From Siphonodentalium dalli (taxonomy: Eukaryota; Mollusca; Scaphopoda; Gadilida; Siphonodentaliidae): DNA of 64,000 nucleotides. The DNA is taken from the NCBI GenBank assembly GCA_032622095.1, contig CP136064.1, forward strand, positions 172,372,310-172,436,309. The letters run 5' to 3'. Both the position numbers and the translations under genes were made by a program. Positions 20,446-32,835 of the stretch are shown piece after piece (the stretch's first letter is position 1; each line of letters starts with the position of its first letter). The notes beneath the pieces were generated by a model. That model was not told the origin of the DNA. It did not search any database and worked only from the letters and a program-made list of their open reading frames with translations.

Positions 20446-21545
20446 CGATTCGTCATCTCCGGTTTAAACCTGGTCTACGTAAACCTCTAGGTTTAAACCG
20501 CGGTGAGTCAGTAAAACCCGTGGTTTAAACCAGCGACCGCAGGTCTAAGTGACGCATTCGTCATCTCTGGTTTAAACCTGGTCCAGCCAGACCAGTAGTT
20601 TAGCAGTATATAGTGTCTCTGTATCGTCGAGATAATTAATCGTACTTTCCTAATGCGGACCGCCTCGTTTTATTGATTGCGGAAAACAATAATTACGACA
20701 GCGACCATATTTTGATTGGAAATTTATAAGCGTGTGGGGATAAGTTTTTGTCAATTTCGATATTTTGTTTGCGTTTTATAAGCTTAAACCGGCAACTAAA
20801 CCATATAATTCGGCGGTCCAGCTAAACTAGCTTTACCGAGGCTAAACTTGAGATGACGAATCCGTCTTCTCTTCATCGCGTTTTAGAATTGTCAAACAAT
20901 CAATCAAAGGGTGGAGCTGTAAATTATTACGCCACTCTCGAGTGAGGGCGTGTCTAAGTGGCGGCTGCCGACTGGTGTTATCATGTCACAGTTGACCCAT
21001 TCGCACGCGAGCTTTGCTCAGATATGGACATGTTCCTTCAATATGATTTTTACAACTATCTTGAGTTTTTTTTTTTGGCTTGTGGCAATCACAAATACTG
21101 GTGTTTTCTACGAATTCATTTGAATGGTTCAACGTTTAAATTTTGACACCAAAACGATGCTACTGCATGACCAGATATGCTATACACATAGTTTGCAATC
21201 CTAAACTTATATTGCTATATGAGTCAAATTTGATAACTTATTTTGATGTAGATCATGCCACAAAGCTCTACTCTGGCCCCGCCCATAAATTCCCATAATA
21301 TTCCACCAGCTCAAACCTTGGAATTTTTTGATTTACTGCATGACGGAAAATGTATTACACTGAAAAAAGCAACGCATGCAATATATTTCTTTATTAAAAG
21401 CTGTGCCTGTGTATGGTTGCCCGCTTCAAGCAGTTCAGATGCCGCTTCTGGTGTGCAATCATAAGCACATTGCTTTTACTTGCCTGACCTCTTGGTCCAG
21501 GATTGACTCGATTATGGAGCCTTTATTCAGCGTTATTCGTGCGAC
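20446..21545. repeat. Right arm of the ~1.1-kb inverted repeat pair
   Basis: Reverse complement of 1..1099 with scattered substitutions and small indels. It begins CGATTCGTCATCTC and ends around GGAGCC..TTATTCAGCG. Together with the left arm it could fold into a very large stem. Confidence 0.85.
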
Positions 21546-21589
21546 AGGAGCATGCGTCACATTTGCGCACATTTTTATCATTTGAACAT

Positions 21590-21760
21590 TTTATAATTTA
21601 AAACAAAATTTAATTAAATTTTAAACAAACAAATAGTAATATAAATTTTAAATATTGTTTCTTATTAGATACAACTCCTTACTCAATTTAACAACACAAT
21701 TTTTTCATTTTTTTTTTACTTAAATTTTTCTTATTTTTAAATCAGTTTTAGAACAGTTGC
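21590..21760. repeat. AT-rich repeat related to 51480..51770
   Basis: Contains TACAACTCCTTACTCAATTTAA, the reverse complement of the AAATTGAG(C/T)AAGGAGTT phrase repeated in the AT-rich block near 51.6 kb. Confidence 0.5.
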
Positions 21761-22139
21761 GAACAGACAAACGGACATACAGATATACAGCTCCTATTAC
21801 ACTTTAATATATACAGATATACATGTAAATACACCAAATTTTGTCTGCGGGTAAAGCATCTTGCAGAAAATCTATCACAAACAAAGTGATAAACAGCGCG
21901 TGAAACTCGTGTTGAGAGACGTGCCCTTTGTCAGATTGATTTAAACCCACAAAAAATTAATGGTCCATGGGCGATACTTATTTCTCAATGAATAAATCCA
22001 ATCAGCGTGCACGCGTTCGCGATGATTTGTGACATGTCAATAACCATTATATATATCGGCTTGTCTTTTGGTCCGACAGGTAAGTTTGACTGTATGCTCA
22101 TATCACCAAATCGAGTTGTCAATTAGTTGGTAACTTCAC

Positions 22140-23480
22140 GACAAAAACGCCCCATTAGACCCGGTTTGGCTGGACCGCCAATGTAGGTTTAAACCAGGTT
22201 TAAACTCGGAGGTTTAAAGCAGAGATGGCGAATCCGGCCTTCATGTTTTCCACACGATAGCTGGACTTGGAAAACTTACACGGCATATAGCTGTAGAGGA
22301 CACAGGCTGCATTGACGAGCCGATTTAGCTGAAATTTGGTAATTATAGTCATTCCCATTATGAGAACTGCACATGCCAATCTACAAGTCCAGACATGGTC
22401 AGCTTCGTGCATTTTAAATATCGAATATCATAGCTGGACTGAAAACTTACAGCCTGTTCTTCGAAAAAACACGAACATTTATCTGCTTATAATAGAACTT
22501 GAATTAGGAAGATAATCTGCTCAGAAATGCCTCATTTTGAGTCGATAATGTGCTGAAAATGAGAACGATTTAGTCACATAATCGACTCATATATAATGAG
22601 GCGATTCTAAACAGATTATGCGGACACTGACACAATTAACCCAACTCATGACTTTTCATGTGTGCGCTCTTTAACATGCGTATTCACTGTGGCCTGCACT
22701 ATAAAACGAAACAACGGGAATTAGCCATTATCTCCTTATCTCAAAAACAAATAATCACATTATGTACCAACTTCATATCATAGGTCGATTATGTGCTTAT
22801 TTGCGCGAGAATTTGTTGAAATTTCGGTTATCATATCGAAACAAAATTTCGCAGAAAAATTTATCGCACCAGCGGACTTCTCTAGACCTAATTCGCGTTC
22901 TCCAAACTCACAAATTTTCCACTTTTATTTTTAGCCGAAATTTTATTTCACGTTCGATATTTATTGGATATTCAGATATTCATTCGAGATTCGCGTGAAA
23001 TTAGTTAGCTGGACGTTCGACGTCGGATATTCGATTACGTTTTATGCATGCATGAGGGCCATGAAGCCATGAGTCCAATTCGTGCTCTTCCACTGAAACT
23101 TCGTCCGAAATTCCGCGCTTTTCCTGTTTTCCAGACGATAGCTGGACTTGGAAAACTTACACTTACACGACATATATATGTAGAGGGCCCAGGCTGCATT
23201 GACGAGCTATGGTCTGGACAACAGGAAAAGCGCATAATTTCGGTCGAAGTTTCAGTGTGAGTGCACCCATTTCACTCATGGCGCACCCCTCATGTATAAA
23301 GCGAAAATGATTTTTTATTTTCTAACTGCTTAGAACTAGTTTTCGGTAGATAATCTGCTTAGATTAGTCTCACTTTGAGTCGATAATGTGCTGAAAATGA
23401 GAGCGTTTTTTTCACATTATATCGACTCATATAATGAGGCGATTCTAAGCAGATTATGCTCACAATGCCACAATTGACCT
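22140..23480. repeat. Inverted, diverged copy of the 1.42-kb unit
   Basis: The reverse complement of the unit in reverse order: the GGTTTAAACC-rich block first (22160..22230), then TGGACTTGTAGATTGGCAT reversed near 22375, the foldback near 22500..22620 and the GTCCAATTCGTGCT segment near 23070. It is more diverged than units 1-3 and has internal breaks after 23205. Confidence 0.8.
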
Positions 23481-23551
23481 TATCGCTCAGCGGAGTTAAC
23501 CACGCCTCATATATATTGCAAGACTGGAGTATAGTCTGTATTAATTAAAGA

Positions 23552-23979
23552 CTCAATGTACTGGAAGAATGGGAAGTATACCTGGAAATAACAGACCGCC
23601 CAATCGGCCGCGTAACAAAGTTTTCTGATTATATGACTGTGCAGTGGATAGAAGGTGACGAAGGCCGTACCATGTGGAATCACTAGAATACAACCGGCCC
23701 AGGTCCACAAACCACGTCGAAGTGTGGCACAGAAAGCTTCAAGGTTTCATAGCAGCATCAAACCCAAACATATTCGACATGATCGACCACATTAAGAAAG
23801 AGCAGGCACACACATAATCGACGATACGTCAACTTACTGGTGGCGGCAGGGTTCAACCCCAGAGAAGAAAATATCGGGCGGTGAACGCGTCTCTTAGACA
23901 TTTCAAGAGAGTATTCAGTGAACACGAGATCGACATTGTAGAATACTTAGATTCAATCGCTAAATTAGTTCGCCATTGA
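23552..23979 (+). pseudogene. MULE-type transposase C-terminal remnant
   Basis: Frame 1 reads LNVLEEWEVYLEITDRPIGR, then a region with SDYMTVQWIEGDEGRTMWNH, and hits a stop. After a +1 shift the next part reads NHVEVWHRKLQGFIAASNPN, then IFDMIDHIKKEQAHT, another stop, and finally KYRAVNASLRHFKRVFSEHE..VEYLDSIAKL. The N-H-x-E-x-W-H-x-K-L and IKKEQ signatures are typical of the C-terminal end of animal MULE (MuDR-like) transposases. The copy has at least two stops and a frameshift and lacks its catalytic core. Part of the same domain is at 44720..45060 on the other strand. It is a dead fragment. Confidence 0.7.
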
Positions 23980-24460
23980 GCTTTTTGTTAAAGTATTGTC
24001 GTGTATTTTTTATATGTTTGTTATCTCCTTGTATATATTTTATTAATTATTTTGCATAAATAAATAAATAAAACATGACACCGATTATTTCCTGACATCA
24101 ACATTGAATCAGCACCAAAGGTTCCAAAACCCAAGTTCCCAAATTGACAAATCATTAAAAACCTACAGAAAGAGAGGACAAACCGTTAAAACCCCAAAAG
24201 AAAAGAGGAATAGACTATAAGTGGCAAATGATTGAAGTAAGGGATTATTGACACCTCGTGTATGTACCCCCGGAAACAATAGCCGTCGGCGGATCGAGAT
24301 GCTCCCATATTTCCATGTGTCACGTCTCCTGGCTCAGCATGGCATTTCCCACCTTCAAATTAATTTTCTAAACCCAAATGTCCATAGGGAGAAGCTTTCT
24401 CATAATGCTATTGTTATATTATTATGTTGTGTCAAATTACATGAAACGCATACCCCCAGA

Positions 24461-24720
24461 TTACATTATATAAAATTTATGCCATATTATATACCATTTG
24501 TAAGAGGAAGCTCCAAAACATTGTGTTATCAACTTATCCGGTGTAATAAACTGTTTACATGTTGTTTTTGTTAAGTTGCCAACGCGTTTTGTCATCAAGT
24601 TGAAGTAAAAAATCAGTATTATTTTCCATGAAGGGGGGGTGACTCTATATATTAAAGATAGAGTTCTTCTCCTTCCATTGAAAAAGTTTGAATTCTGTTG
24701 CATTCTGGTTGACATAGGGG
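24461..24720. repeat. Dispersed repeat pair B, copy 1
   Basis: Direct repeat of 37850..38105 (GAGGAAGCTCCAAAACATTG, TAACTCTATAT-type hairpin, GAATTCTGTTGCATTCTGG). Each copy contains a short hairpin, CTCTATAT..AAAGATAGAG. Confidence 0.75.
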
Positions 24721-25219
24721 GGGGGTCTTCTATTTCTCTGCGGGCATCTTTTGAGACAGAGATGTTTCAAATAGTGATGAATTATAACATTTCAATCATA
24801 TTTTATGGCATAGATTGTTATTAAAACCGTATATCAAGTCACTATAAAAAAATAATTGGCGACTCGAAAATTAAGTGGGCCTTTAAATCATAGTAACCCA
24901 AGATACAGCGTCTCACAGGATGTCCCATTATATAGTTATATTGCTTTCCAACCCAAGACGCAAGTTGTTACGGAATTTTGAATAGTTCCTATTGCTTTTA
25001 ACAGGGTGTTGGTATTTATCCATCTTTATATAAAACCATTTTGTTGAGAAAATATCTACTAACTTTTCTACAAAAGACATCAAAGCGACATTGAGTAAGC
25101 CGATAAAATTAGTTTGCTTGTCTAACCAAGGTTTAGTAGAAGCCAGCGAAGCTCCGGGCTAAATAAGTGCAATTATCGCATTGGCTGAGACAGCTAATTA
25201 CGGTAGGGTCAATTGACCC

Positions 25220-25800
25220 GACTCCCGACTTTTCAGGTGTGCGCTCTTTAACGTGCGTATTCACTGTGGCCCGCACCATAAAACGAAACAACGGGTATGA
25301 GCCATTATTTCCTTAACTCAGAGTCAAATAATCACATTATGTACCTATTTCACAGTATAGGTCGATTATGTGCTTATTTGTGCGAGGATATGTTGAAATT
25401 TCTGTTAACATATCGAAAACAAAATATGCAGAAAAATGTATTGCACCGGGGTCCGGGAGACATTTCAAAGTTCAGCTATGGTCTGGAAAACAGGAAAAGC
25501 GCGGAATTTCGGTCGAAGTTTCAGTGGGAGAGCACGAATTGGTCTCATGGCGCACCCCTCATGCATAAAACGAATTTTTTTTTATTTTTTTATATTCTAA
25601 GTGCCGAATATCGAATATCCAACGTCGAACGTCCAACTAACTTCACGCGAATCTCGAATGAATATCTGAATATCAAATGAATATCGAACGTGAAATGATA
25701 TATCAGCTTTAAAAAAAAAGGTGGAAAATTTGTGAGTTGGAGAGCACGAATTAGTTCCAACTAACATCACTCGAATATCGAAAGTCCAACGTCGAACTAA
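25220..25800. repeat. Two unit fragments joined in opposite orientation
   Basis: 25220..25440 is an inverted unit piece (GTGCGCTCTTTAACGTGCG..GTCGATTATGTGCTTATTTG). 25480..25760 is a direct piece (CAGCTATGGTCTGGAAAACA..TTTGTGAGTTGGAG). The join near 25445..25470 marks a rearrangement. Confidence 0.75.
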
Positions 25801-25951
25801 CTTCACACACCTGAAAATAGCAGCTTAGTGTATTTGTCGCGAGCTGGCAACACGTCAACACAAGAAAACTAAGATGCATGCATCAGGTCGGCCGTGAACT
25901 ATCTACCATAGAATTGTTGTAGCTATCGATTATACATTTTGAAACACCTGT

Positions 25952-26010
25952 CTGTATGTATGTATGTATGTATGTGTGTATGCGTGAATGCATGTGTGTA
26001 TGTGTTATAG
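25952..26010. repeat. Microsatellite rich in TGTA
   Basis: Five to six TGTA repeats followed by degenerate TGTGTATG copies. Confidence 0.8.
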
Positions 26011-26379
26011 ACTCTAACACTGCTCGAATTTGGTATTTAACGTGTCAACTTGACCTCGCTCATAGGCATGTTTCTGGACCTTGACCGATCCGACTAAAAA
26101 TGTGTGTGTAGGACTACTTCGATCCCGGGAGCAATATGGACGGGTCCAATTTCACGTGGGACCATGTTCTCGAACGTGCTGATATAGGCATGTTTCTGGA
26201 CCAATTGAACAATAGTTTGGCCAGACGCTGTATATACTGGGTACTGTCCAGATGGAGGCGATCACACAAAAAATCCCTAACTAGCCCGAACGAAGTCGAG
26301 TACATCAGCTAGTTTAATATATATTTTGGACATTTGTCTGTCTGTTTGTCTGTTAGCTATGGCCGGGAAAACTGCCGGA

Positions 26380-26810
26380 CAGATTTGACGAAATTTGATA
26401 CCTAGGGGTAATTATTTCCAGGGAGTATTTTGGACGGGTCAAATCTTGATCCCGACCTGACTTTGACATTCAAAAAGATCAATTCAAGGTCAAATCTGGT
26501 AAAACGGAAGTATTTCAACGAAATTTGATACCTACTGTTACTTTTGTCCCAGGAGTGTTTCGGGTGGGTCAAATCATGACCATGACCTGATCTTGACATT
26601 CAAAATTGTCAATTCAAGGTCAAATCGGGTATAAAGCCGGGCGGATTTCGACGGGTACTTTTGTCGTGACTTTTGTCCGGGGAGTGTTTTGGACGGGTCA
26701 AATCGTGACCCCGACATGACCTTCACCTTTAAAATAGTCAATTCAAGGTTAAATCGCGCATTTCTCCGAAAATCAGAGGGGAACATCCCGGACGAAGTGG
26801 GGTCCACGAG
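26380..26810. repeat. Tandem repeat, ~125 bp, about 3.5 copies
   Basis: Repeated phrases are AAATTTGATACCTA, GGAGTNTTTNGGNNGGGTCAAATC, TGACNTTCAAAA and TCAATTCAAGGTCAAATC. Copies are diverged. A related shorter piece lies at about 26090..26210. Confidence 0.75.
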
Positions 26811-27119
26811 CTACTATTATATATTTCTAGATTTAGTTACAAACTAAATACCTGTATATTGTACAAAGAAATGTTTGACAAATATATCTGTATCAATATT
26901 ACCATGCGTGTCATTAAAATAGATACGACGAAACAAATTTTGAAGGGTGCATGTATCAGGTAAATATTTATATTTCAAATGATGACAGGAATGCAGAAAG
27001 TTGGAGTACCTACGTAATACTGGCTATCCGCATGAAGAGATATACATGTATATACAAACCAGATGAGGGATATGTCTGTACAGTTGCTAAACAATTCAGT
27101 CATGCAAAAGAGGATCAAA

Positions 27120-27440
27120 GAGTAAGATACCAAATTGCTGCCTGTGGTAATGTTTTTTAACGAAATTCGGGAAAATTAGATTACTCTCACCCTGGTTATC
27201 CAGAAGATAATTGTGGAATCTGATGACGATCGGACAAGGGGTGTCGTCTGTAGGATCAACCAAATTATTTAGCCATAAAAATAGTAAAATTGAAGATCAC
27301 CGCTGGCAGTGATGTCTTCACAAGGACAGTTTGAGAACAAAATATGGCTCACATCTAGCGGTGACCCAAAATATCCACATAAGAAAAAGTTCTCCAATAA
27401 AAGCTGGCTACAGGGTGCGCCAATTGATTCAAATTCGAAA
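27120..27440. repeat. Dispersed repeat family A, copy 2
   Basis: Shares TGATGACGATCGGACAAGGG-, TAGCGGTGACCCAAAATATCC- and CAAATTCGAAATTTAG-type phrases with copies at 15220 and 38750. Confidence 0.6.
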
Positions 27441-27999
27441 TTTAGCAGGGTGTACTGCTTGTGGCCATGTTTTCCCCGCAAATTTGATAGACTGATGGAC
27501 AAAACCACTGAATCCGTTGAATCAATATACATGTATACATGGATTAATTTATATGCATTGTTATACACAGTACTGGTATATAAAGGTACTGAAAATAACT
27601 ATATTACTAGTATACACAAAATAAACCATATATCATGGCTATGGGTTCTAATATCCGAACATGACAGCTGAGAACTTGGTGTGAATTAAAGAGTGGTGGT
27701 TTCTCAAGCATATCTAACCCTCCACGTTAGCAACATGCCATTAAATGTCATAAGTATAATCTAGCTTGAGGACAGAAGTGATCCATAAAACCCCCCTTAA
27801 TTCAACCAGGTCCTCGCGCGATGTATGATCGATCACATGATGATCTAGGGGGATTAGAATTGATGTATAAAAACAGCACTGCATGTAAATATAAAATAAA
27901 ATAGTGCTACATCTTATTACAGATTATTGCCATATATAATCAGTGATTATACAGACAGTCTGACAAAATAAAGTTTCAGTGACACTCTATCCGAAGAGG

Positions 28000-28260
28000 G
28001 GAATAATTTCATCTGTTACAGTCAATGGAGCAATTATGAATCTGGAAAGGTGAAATTTCTAAGTAATACTAGATATCGACATGACGCGATAAAATATAAC
28101 GTAAATGCAATATGGCCGCTGGCGACCATTTTTTCCTATGAAATTAAAAAAATATTTGATAGCTCTCATCTGATAGATCAATATCAAGATAAATATGAAG
28201 TTTGGTGATGATCGGATGAGTGAAGTGGACTGTGGTCTGTGCTAAACGGTTTAGTAATGC
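28000..28260. repeat. Dispersed repeat family A, copy 3
   Basis: GGCCGCTGGCGACCAT, ATATGAAGTTTGGTGATGAT and GTGGTCTGTGCTAAA mark the family; this copy is truncated. Confidence 0.65.
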
Positions 28261-28570
28261 TTAAAAAGATTCTTACCTTAATATTTTTATGTTCACTTTA
28301 TAAACTTCACTGAGTCATCTTTGTCATGTATTGAGTTTGATATCTTTTGTTAACAGTTTATAAATCATGTATGTCTCATGTTTGTTATTTTAATTTATGT
28401 GTTTATTATCATTAAATAAAGTTGCATTCCTTAAAAAGATGCTTACCTCAATGTTTTTATGTTCACTTTATAAACTCCACTGAGTCATCTTTGTCATGTA
28501 TTGAATTTGATATCTTTTGTTAACAGTTTATAAATTATGTATGTCTCGTGTTCGTTATTATATTATATAC
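28261..28570. repeat. Tandem duplication, 170-bp period
   Basis: TTAAAAAGAT(T/G)CTTACCT begins both copies (28261 and 28431). They then run in parallel for ~130 bp with few differences. Confidence 0.85.
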
Positions 28571-29448
28571 ACTTTATAGTGTGTTTTCAGAACGAAAACA
28601 AATTGAATAAAATCAACAAATTTGTAAATTTAAAAACAATTCAAACGTTGTTGTATTCCATGTCCCAGCCCGGACATATACACCAAATTTCAATAATATT
28701 CATTGAGAAACAACGGACCAAACGCTATATAACACCCGTATACATCTTTTATTCCGTATCGGACTCGGGTACATGTTATAGTAGGTACCGAATTGACACA
28801 CGTCGACTGGGCGAGTTGGCCCTGGGGCGATTAGGCCGATTCCGGCACATTCTAGAATTTACCGTATGTATCCGTTTACGCGTAGTTTACTTTAGAAAGT
28901 TCCGCAATTAATACCGTAAATAGAGCGACCATATTTGACAGAGAATGCCTCTGTTATTGATTATCAAGTTGCTGTACATTAAAAACGACAAATTCACATG
29001 CTCGTTCAAGCGCAGTAGTCTATTTTCCCCATGTTAAAGGACATCCACAAATACTAAATAACGCTAACCTACTGCCGAATGTTTGACACGACAACTGTTA
29101 ACATATTTGGGCTGAATTCATCTGACGCGGTATTATTCCTCAAAATAAACAACAAAACCATCGTTACTTGGAAATGTAGTTTGGGCTAACATTTACATAA
29201 ATCCTCCAGATCAATTATCCGACACACACGTCAGATGAAAAAGTCACATGAAGTAACCGGCCAAATTGGCCGAAATAATAACATTTCAATCGTCAAGGCG
29301 TTTGTCATTTTGTTGGCGATGGGTGTTTGCTTATAACCAATATTATATTGGTGTATCAATGCAATGGTCGTTGAATGTATGGCGATGAACCTTTCAACCA
29401 ATTCGAACGTATGCGCCCTTTGTGAACACATGTGTGTACATATTTATC
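28571..29448. other. No gene seen
   Basis: The 124-codon open frame at 28537..28911 is not recognised. No repeat of note was found. Confidence 0.4.
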
Positions 29449-29904
29449 CCCCGCCAAATTTAAAATTTGCGGGGGGATATAGTAATGGGTTCCGTCCGTC
29501 CGTCTGTCCGTCCGTTCTCGCGAGAGTATACTTGCGGGGTGACTCGTGGGTATGCAATTGACTTGCGGGGCTTTTTGGTCACTTTTGGGGTGCACCCCAT
29601 AAGTGACCATGTGGAAACGCGTCTATTCAATAATTGCGAGGCGCTCTTGTTGCACCCCAAAAATTTACGGATGTCCGTGGACGTCCGATTAACGGTGAAC
29701 TGTAACGGACATGCTGACTATAGCGACTTGTGGGGTGTGTCACGTGTGGGGTGCAATTCGCGTGTCAAATGTACTTATGAGGTGTGGGTTTTGGCCGAAT
29801 ATGCGGGGTGAATTGGCCGTTATATTGTCCGTTTTGTCAGCTGTTTTGTGGGGTTATCTTTGCCATTATATGTAACTGAAAACCTATTGGAATTACATGG
29901 TTCA

Positions 29905-29985
29905 ATGATAATTAAGACCACATTTTATAACTTCTGGAGAAATATTTACCTACACGTTTCTAAATTTCACCCCACAAATTACATA
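29905..29985 (+). repeat. Direct repeat flanking LINE-A, left copy
   Basis: About 80 bp (TGATAATTAAGACCACATTT through CACCCCACAAATTAC), nearly identical to 32535..32612. It is probably a long target-site duplication made by the LINE. Confidence 0.7.
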
Positions 29986-32534
29986 ACATCATTTGCGTTC
30001 AATGCGTACCTATCCCATCAACAAAACCAACTTGAGTGCGACTCTGCCTCCAACCAAACGTCCTTCTGGCGGTCTATCAACCGAAACCGTTCGCATGTCT
30101 CTCAAATCGGATCGGTTATGGAATTCAACGGGTCTCTGACACGTGACGCGGATGGCTGGTCTGAGTACTTCAGAGAATTGTTCAATTCACCACCCCACTC
30201 TGAGCCAGCGTTTGAGGACCACGTTACCAGAGAAGTTGATAGATATGTTTCCCTTGCTAAAGATCCCTTGCAACCGAACTTCCCGCAATGTCAACCAGTC
30301 GAGCTCACAGAAATAGTTCTTCATGTGAGGAAACTGAAAAAGAACAAAGCGGGTGGAGCAGATGACTTATCGAATGAACATTTGTTGCACGCTCCGACTT
30401 CCTTCATATAATGCATCAAAAGACTATATGACGGTATATTCCGCATGGGGTGGATTCCACCAACGATGAAAGAAGGAATAGTCATTCCGTTATACAAAGG
30501 ACCGCCTAAACGACCGACTTCTCCTGATAGTTACCGTGCTATAACACTTCTATCGGTTCTATACAAACTATTCGAGTCAATTCTGTTGAGCCGCCTTCTT
30601 CAAAGTCACCAAATGAAACGATTTCCGAATGCACAACATATGGGTTTTCAGAAAGGTATCAGCTGTTCGATGACGTCATTCATGCTCACGGAATCTGTAT
30701 CATATGCCAAAGACAATAACTCCAATTTATATGTTGCCTTCCTTGACTCCAAGAAAGCCTTTGATAAAGTATGGCACACTGGCCTCCTATACAAATTCAT
30801 TCAGCTCGGATTTTCGCCACACCTTGTCAGTTTGTTGGAGAACATCCTTTCGGATGTGACTAGCAAAGTACTATATGACGGCCGCATGGAAGTTTCAAAA
30901 TACTGCAATCTACTCGACAAGGTGGCGTTCTGTCGCCTCTCTGCTATCTCGTCTTCATGGACGACCTACTTAACGATCTAGCAACTTCTCCATACGGACT
31001 AAGAATCAGTAATATCCCATGTGGCGCTCCTACTACTGCCGACGACATCGCCCTTATGTCGCTATCGAAATCCGGTCTCGACTCCTTGTTGAACATATGT
31101 GTGCAATATAGCAGGCGGTGGCGATTCGAATTCTCCTCCACGAAAAGCAAAATCGTTGTATTCAATGAGAATAAAAACTCATATGACCGCTCGGGAAGGA
31201 TATTGAGGTTGGGCAATCAAACTATTCAGGAAGTTGCAGAATGTGCCCATCTTGGTTTAATTCAGGACAAGTTTGCGAAGCAGGTCAATTCCGCCTCGTC
31301 TGTGTCGACAAAAATGAGGAATAACTTTTTCAATATCATGGGTAACAAACTTATGAAATCCACTACACCCATCACCATGACAAATGTCCTCAAAACTGTT
31401 GTTCTACCGAGAGCTCTTTATGGTGTCGATGTGGTTCCTTTTGATCAAAGTTCCTCCATTATGAACAAAGCCGCCAGAACTTGGTCTTCTTGGATTTCTA
31501 CCAATTGAATATCAACTGCATATCAAAAAACTTTGCTTCCTGGGACGTCTTATCCATCTATCGTTCGACCATCAATTACCATTACGTCTGTTTCTCCTGA
31601 AAGCACATCTGTACAGACTATACATTCGCTCCAGTGGTTTTGTCCAGGAAATGTTCTCCATATTAGCCAAATACGATCTTTTGGACTATTTGAACGACTA
31701 CCCGGACCACGGGGTCTTCCCAAAACTGTCAACGTGGATAACTCTTGTGAAGGCAGCTGTCAGGGGAACGTTCATTTCCTCATGGCAGACCAAAGTTTCG
31801 TCCGATCCATCCTTGCGAATTCTGTGGAAAGTTCACCCTAATCCCCTATCAAACTGGACAGTCTGGAAACTTCTCCACGGAAACGCTTACATGCCGAAAT
31901 ACCTCGAAAACTTAGTACTGCTTCTCAACGGGACAACTTTTGCCAACAATTTAGTGTGTCATCTCTGCAGCGAAGTGTACTCGAACGAAATCGACCACGC
32001 CCTGTTCGTATGCTCTTCTCCAGCCGCTCTCGTCATCAGAAACTCTTTTTAGGAAGGGATTATCTCTCGTTTCGGCATACCCGAATATTTTTACCTTTCG
32101 TCGTTAGCCAAAGATGACTTGGTAGCAACCCTCCTCGGAAGTTCTCTGGAAACCCTAACATAACACATATCCCACTGCCTCAAGGAACTATAATAGTACC
32201 ATATTCTGCGAAGTACCTGTACGGCCTCAGCACAATGATCAGGAATGGCGTTCAGCAACCCGTCTCACGTCCATTGTAATTATCTTCTCAACACCCACGC
32301 ATGTTGTAACGACTAACTTTCATATCTATTGGACAAATCAGATTTTCCTGCAACAAAAGCTGTAGTGAACAGTCAAGTGCATATATACTTCACTCTCGTG
32401 GTTTCCAAACCTCTCCATACTTGTATAAAACGGCCCACCACACTGACCAGGGGAGCCCACTTTAATCCAAATGTAATTATATGTCTTGTATATCGATCTC
32501 TGCTATACTTGGAGGTAATAAAGATATCTCTCAT
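29986..32534 (+). pseudogene. LINE-A: decayed, 5'-truncated non-LTR retrotransposon
   Basis: A reverse transcriptase of the jockey/I-like group runs through several frames. From 29986 it reads into KLKKNKAGGADDLSNEHLLH, meets an in-frame TAA at 30409, and continues in the same frame with GWIPPTMKEGIVIPLYKG, SYRAITLLSVLYKLFES and FLDSKKAFDKVWHTGLLYKF. A frameshift near 30912 precedes MDDLLNDL and TADD (31035..31046), where Y of the catalytic YADD is T. A further shift near 31500 leads into a C-terminal part with CHLCSEVYSNEIDHALFVC and stops at about 32050 and 32160. No endonuclease remains. The copy is inactive. TAATAAAGATATC near 32517 is the 3' tail. Confidence 0.82.
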
Positions 32535-32612
32535 TGATAATTAAGACCACATTTTATAACTTCTGGAGAAATATTTACCTACACTTTTCTAAATTTCACC
32601 CCACAAATTACG
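32535..32612 (+). repeat. Direct repeat flanking LINE-A, right copy
   Basis: Matches 29905..29985 with one or two substitutions (for example CACTTTTC versus CACGTTTC). Similarity fades after AAATTAC. Confidence 0.7.
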
Positions 32613-32835
32613 TAAAATCCTTTTTGTTTTAGCCTGAATCACCCCTCAAATAATGGCAAAGATAACCCCACAAAACAGCTGACCAAACTGACAATATCGG
32701 CCAATTCACCCCGCACATTCGGCCAAAACCCACACCTCATAACTACATTTGATACGCGAATTGCACCCCGCAAGTGACTCTCCCCACAAGTCGCTGTCGT
32801 CGGCATATATATACGTCCGTCCGTCATAACTTGAA

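Larger units (their letters stand above)
29449..32835. mobile_element. Foldback element with GGGGTG-rich arms, carrying a LINE
   Basis: A short hairpin (CCCCCGCCAAATTT with its complement, 29449..29478) opens the element. The left arm 29708..29871 is repeated in reverse complement at about 32647..32817 (GACTTGTGGGG, GTGGGTTTTGGCCGAAT, CAGCTGTTTTGTGGGG). CCGTCCGTCCGTC lies on the outer side of both arms. The interior is filled by LINE-A. No transposase of its own was found. Confidence 0.7.

Noticed and set aside
1-21545. Polinton/Maverick or other giant DNA transposon
   Set aside because: Despite long inverted arms there is no polymerase B, integrase, packaging ATPase or capsid gene inside; the genes found belong to LTR elements with their own TSDs.
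25952-26010. TGTA microsatellite as a CRISPR-like or regulatory array
   Set aside because: Simple 4-bp slippage repeat with no spacer structure; the window is eukaryotic.
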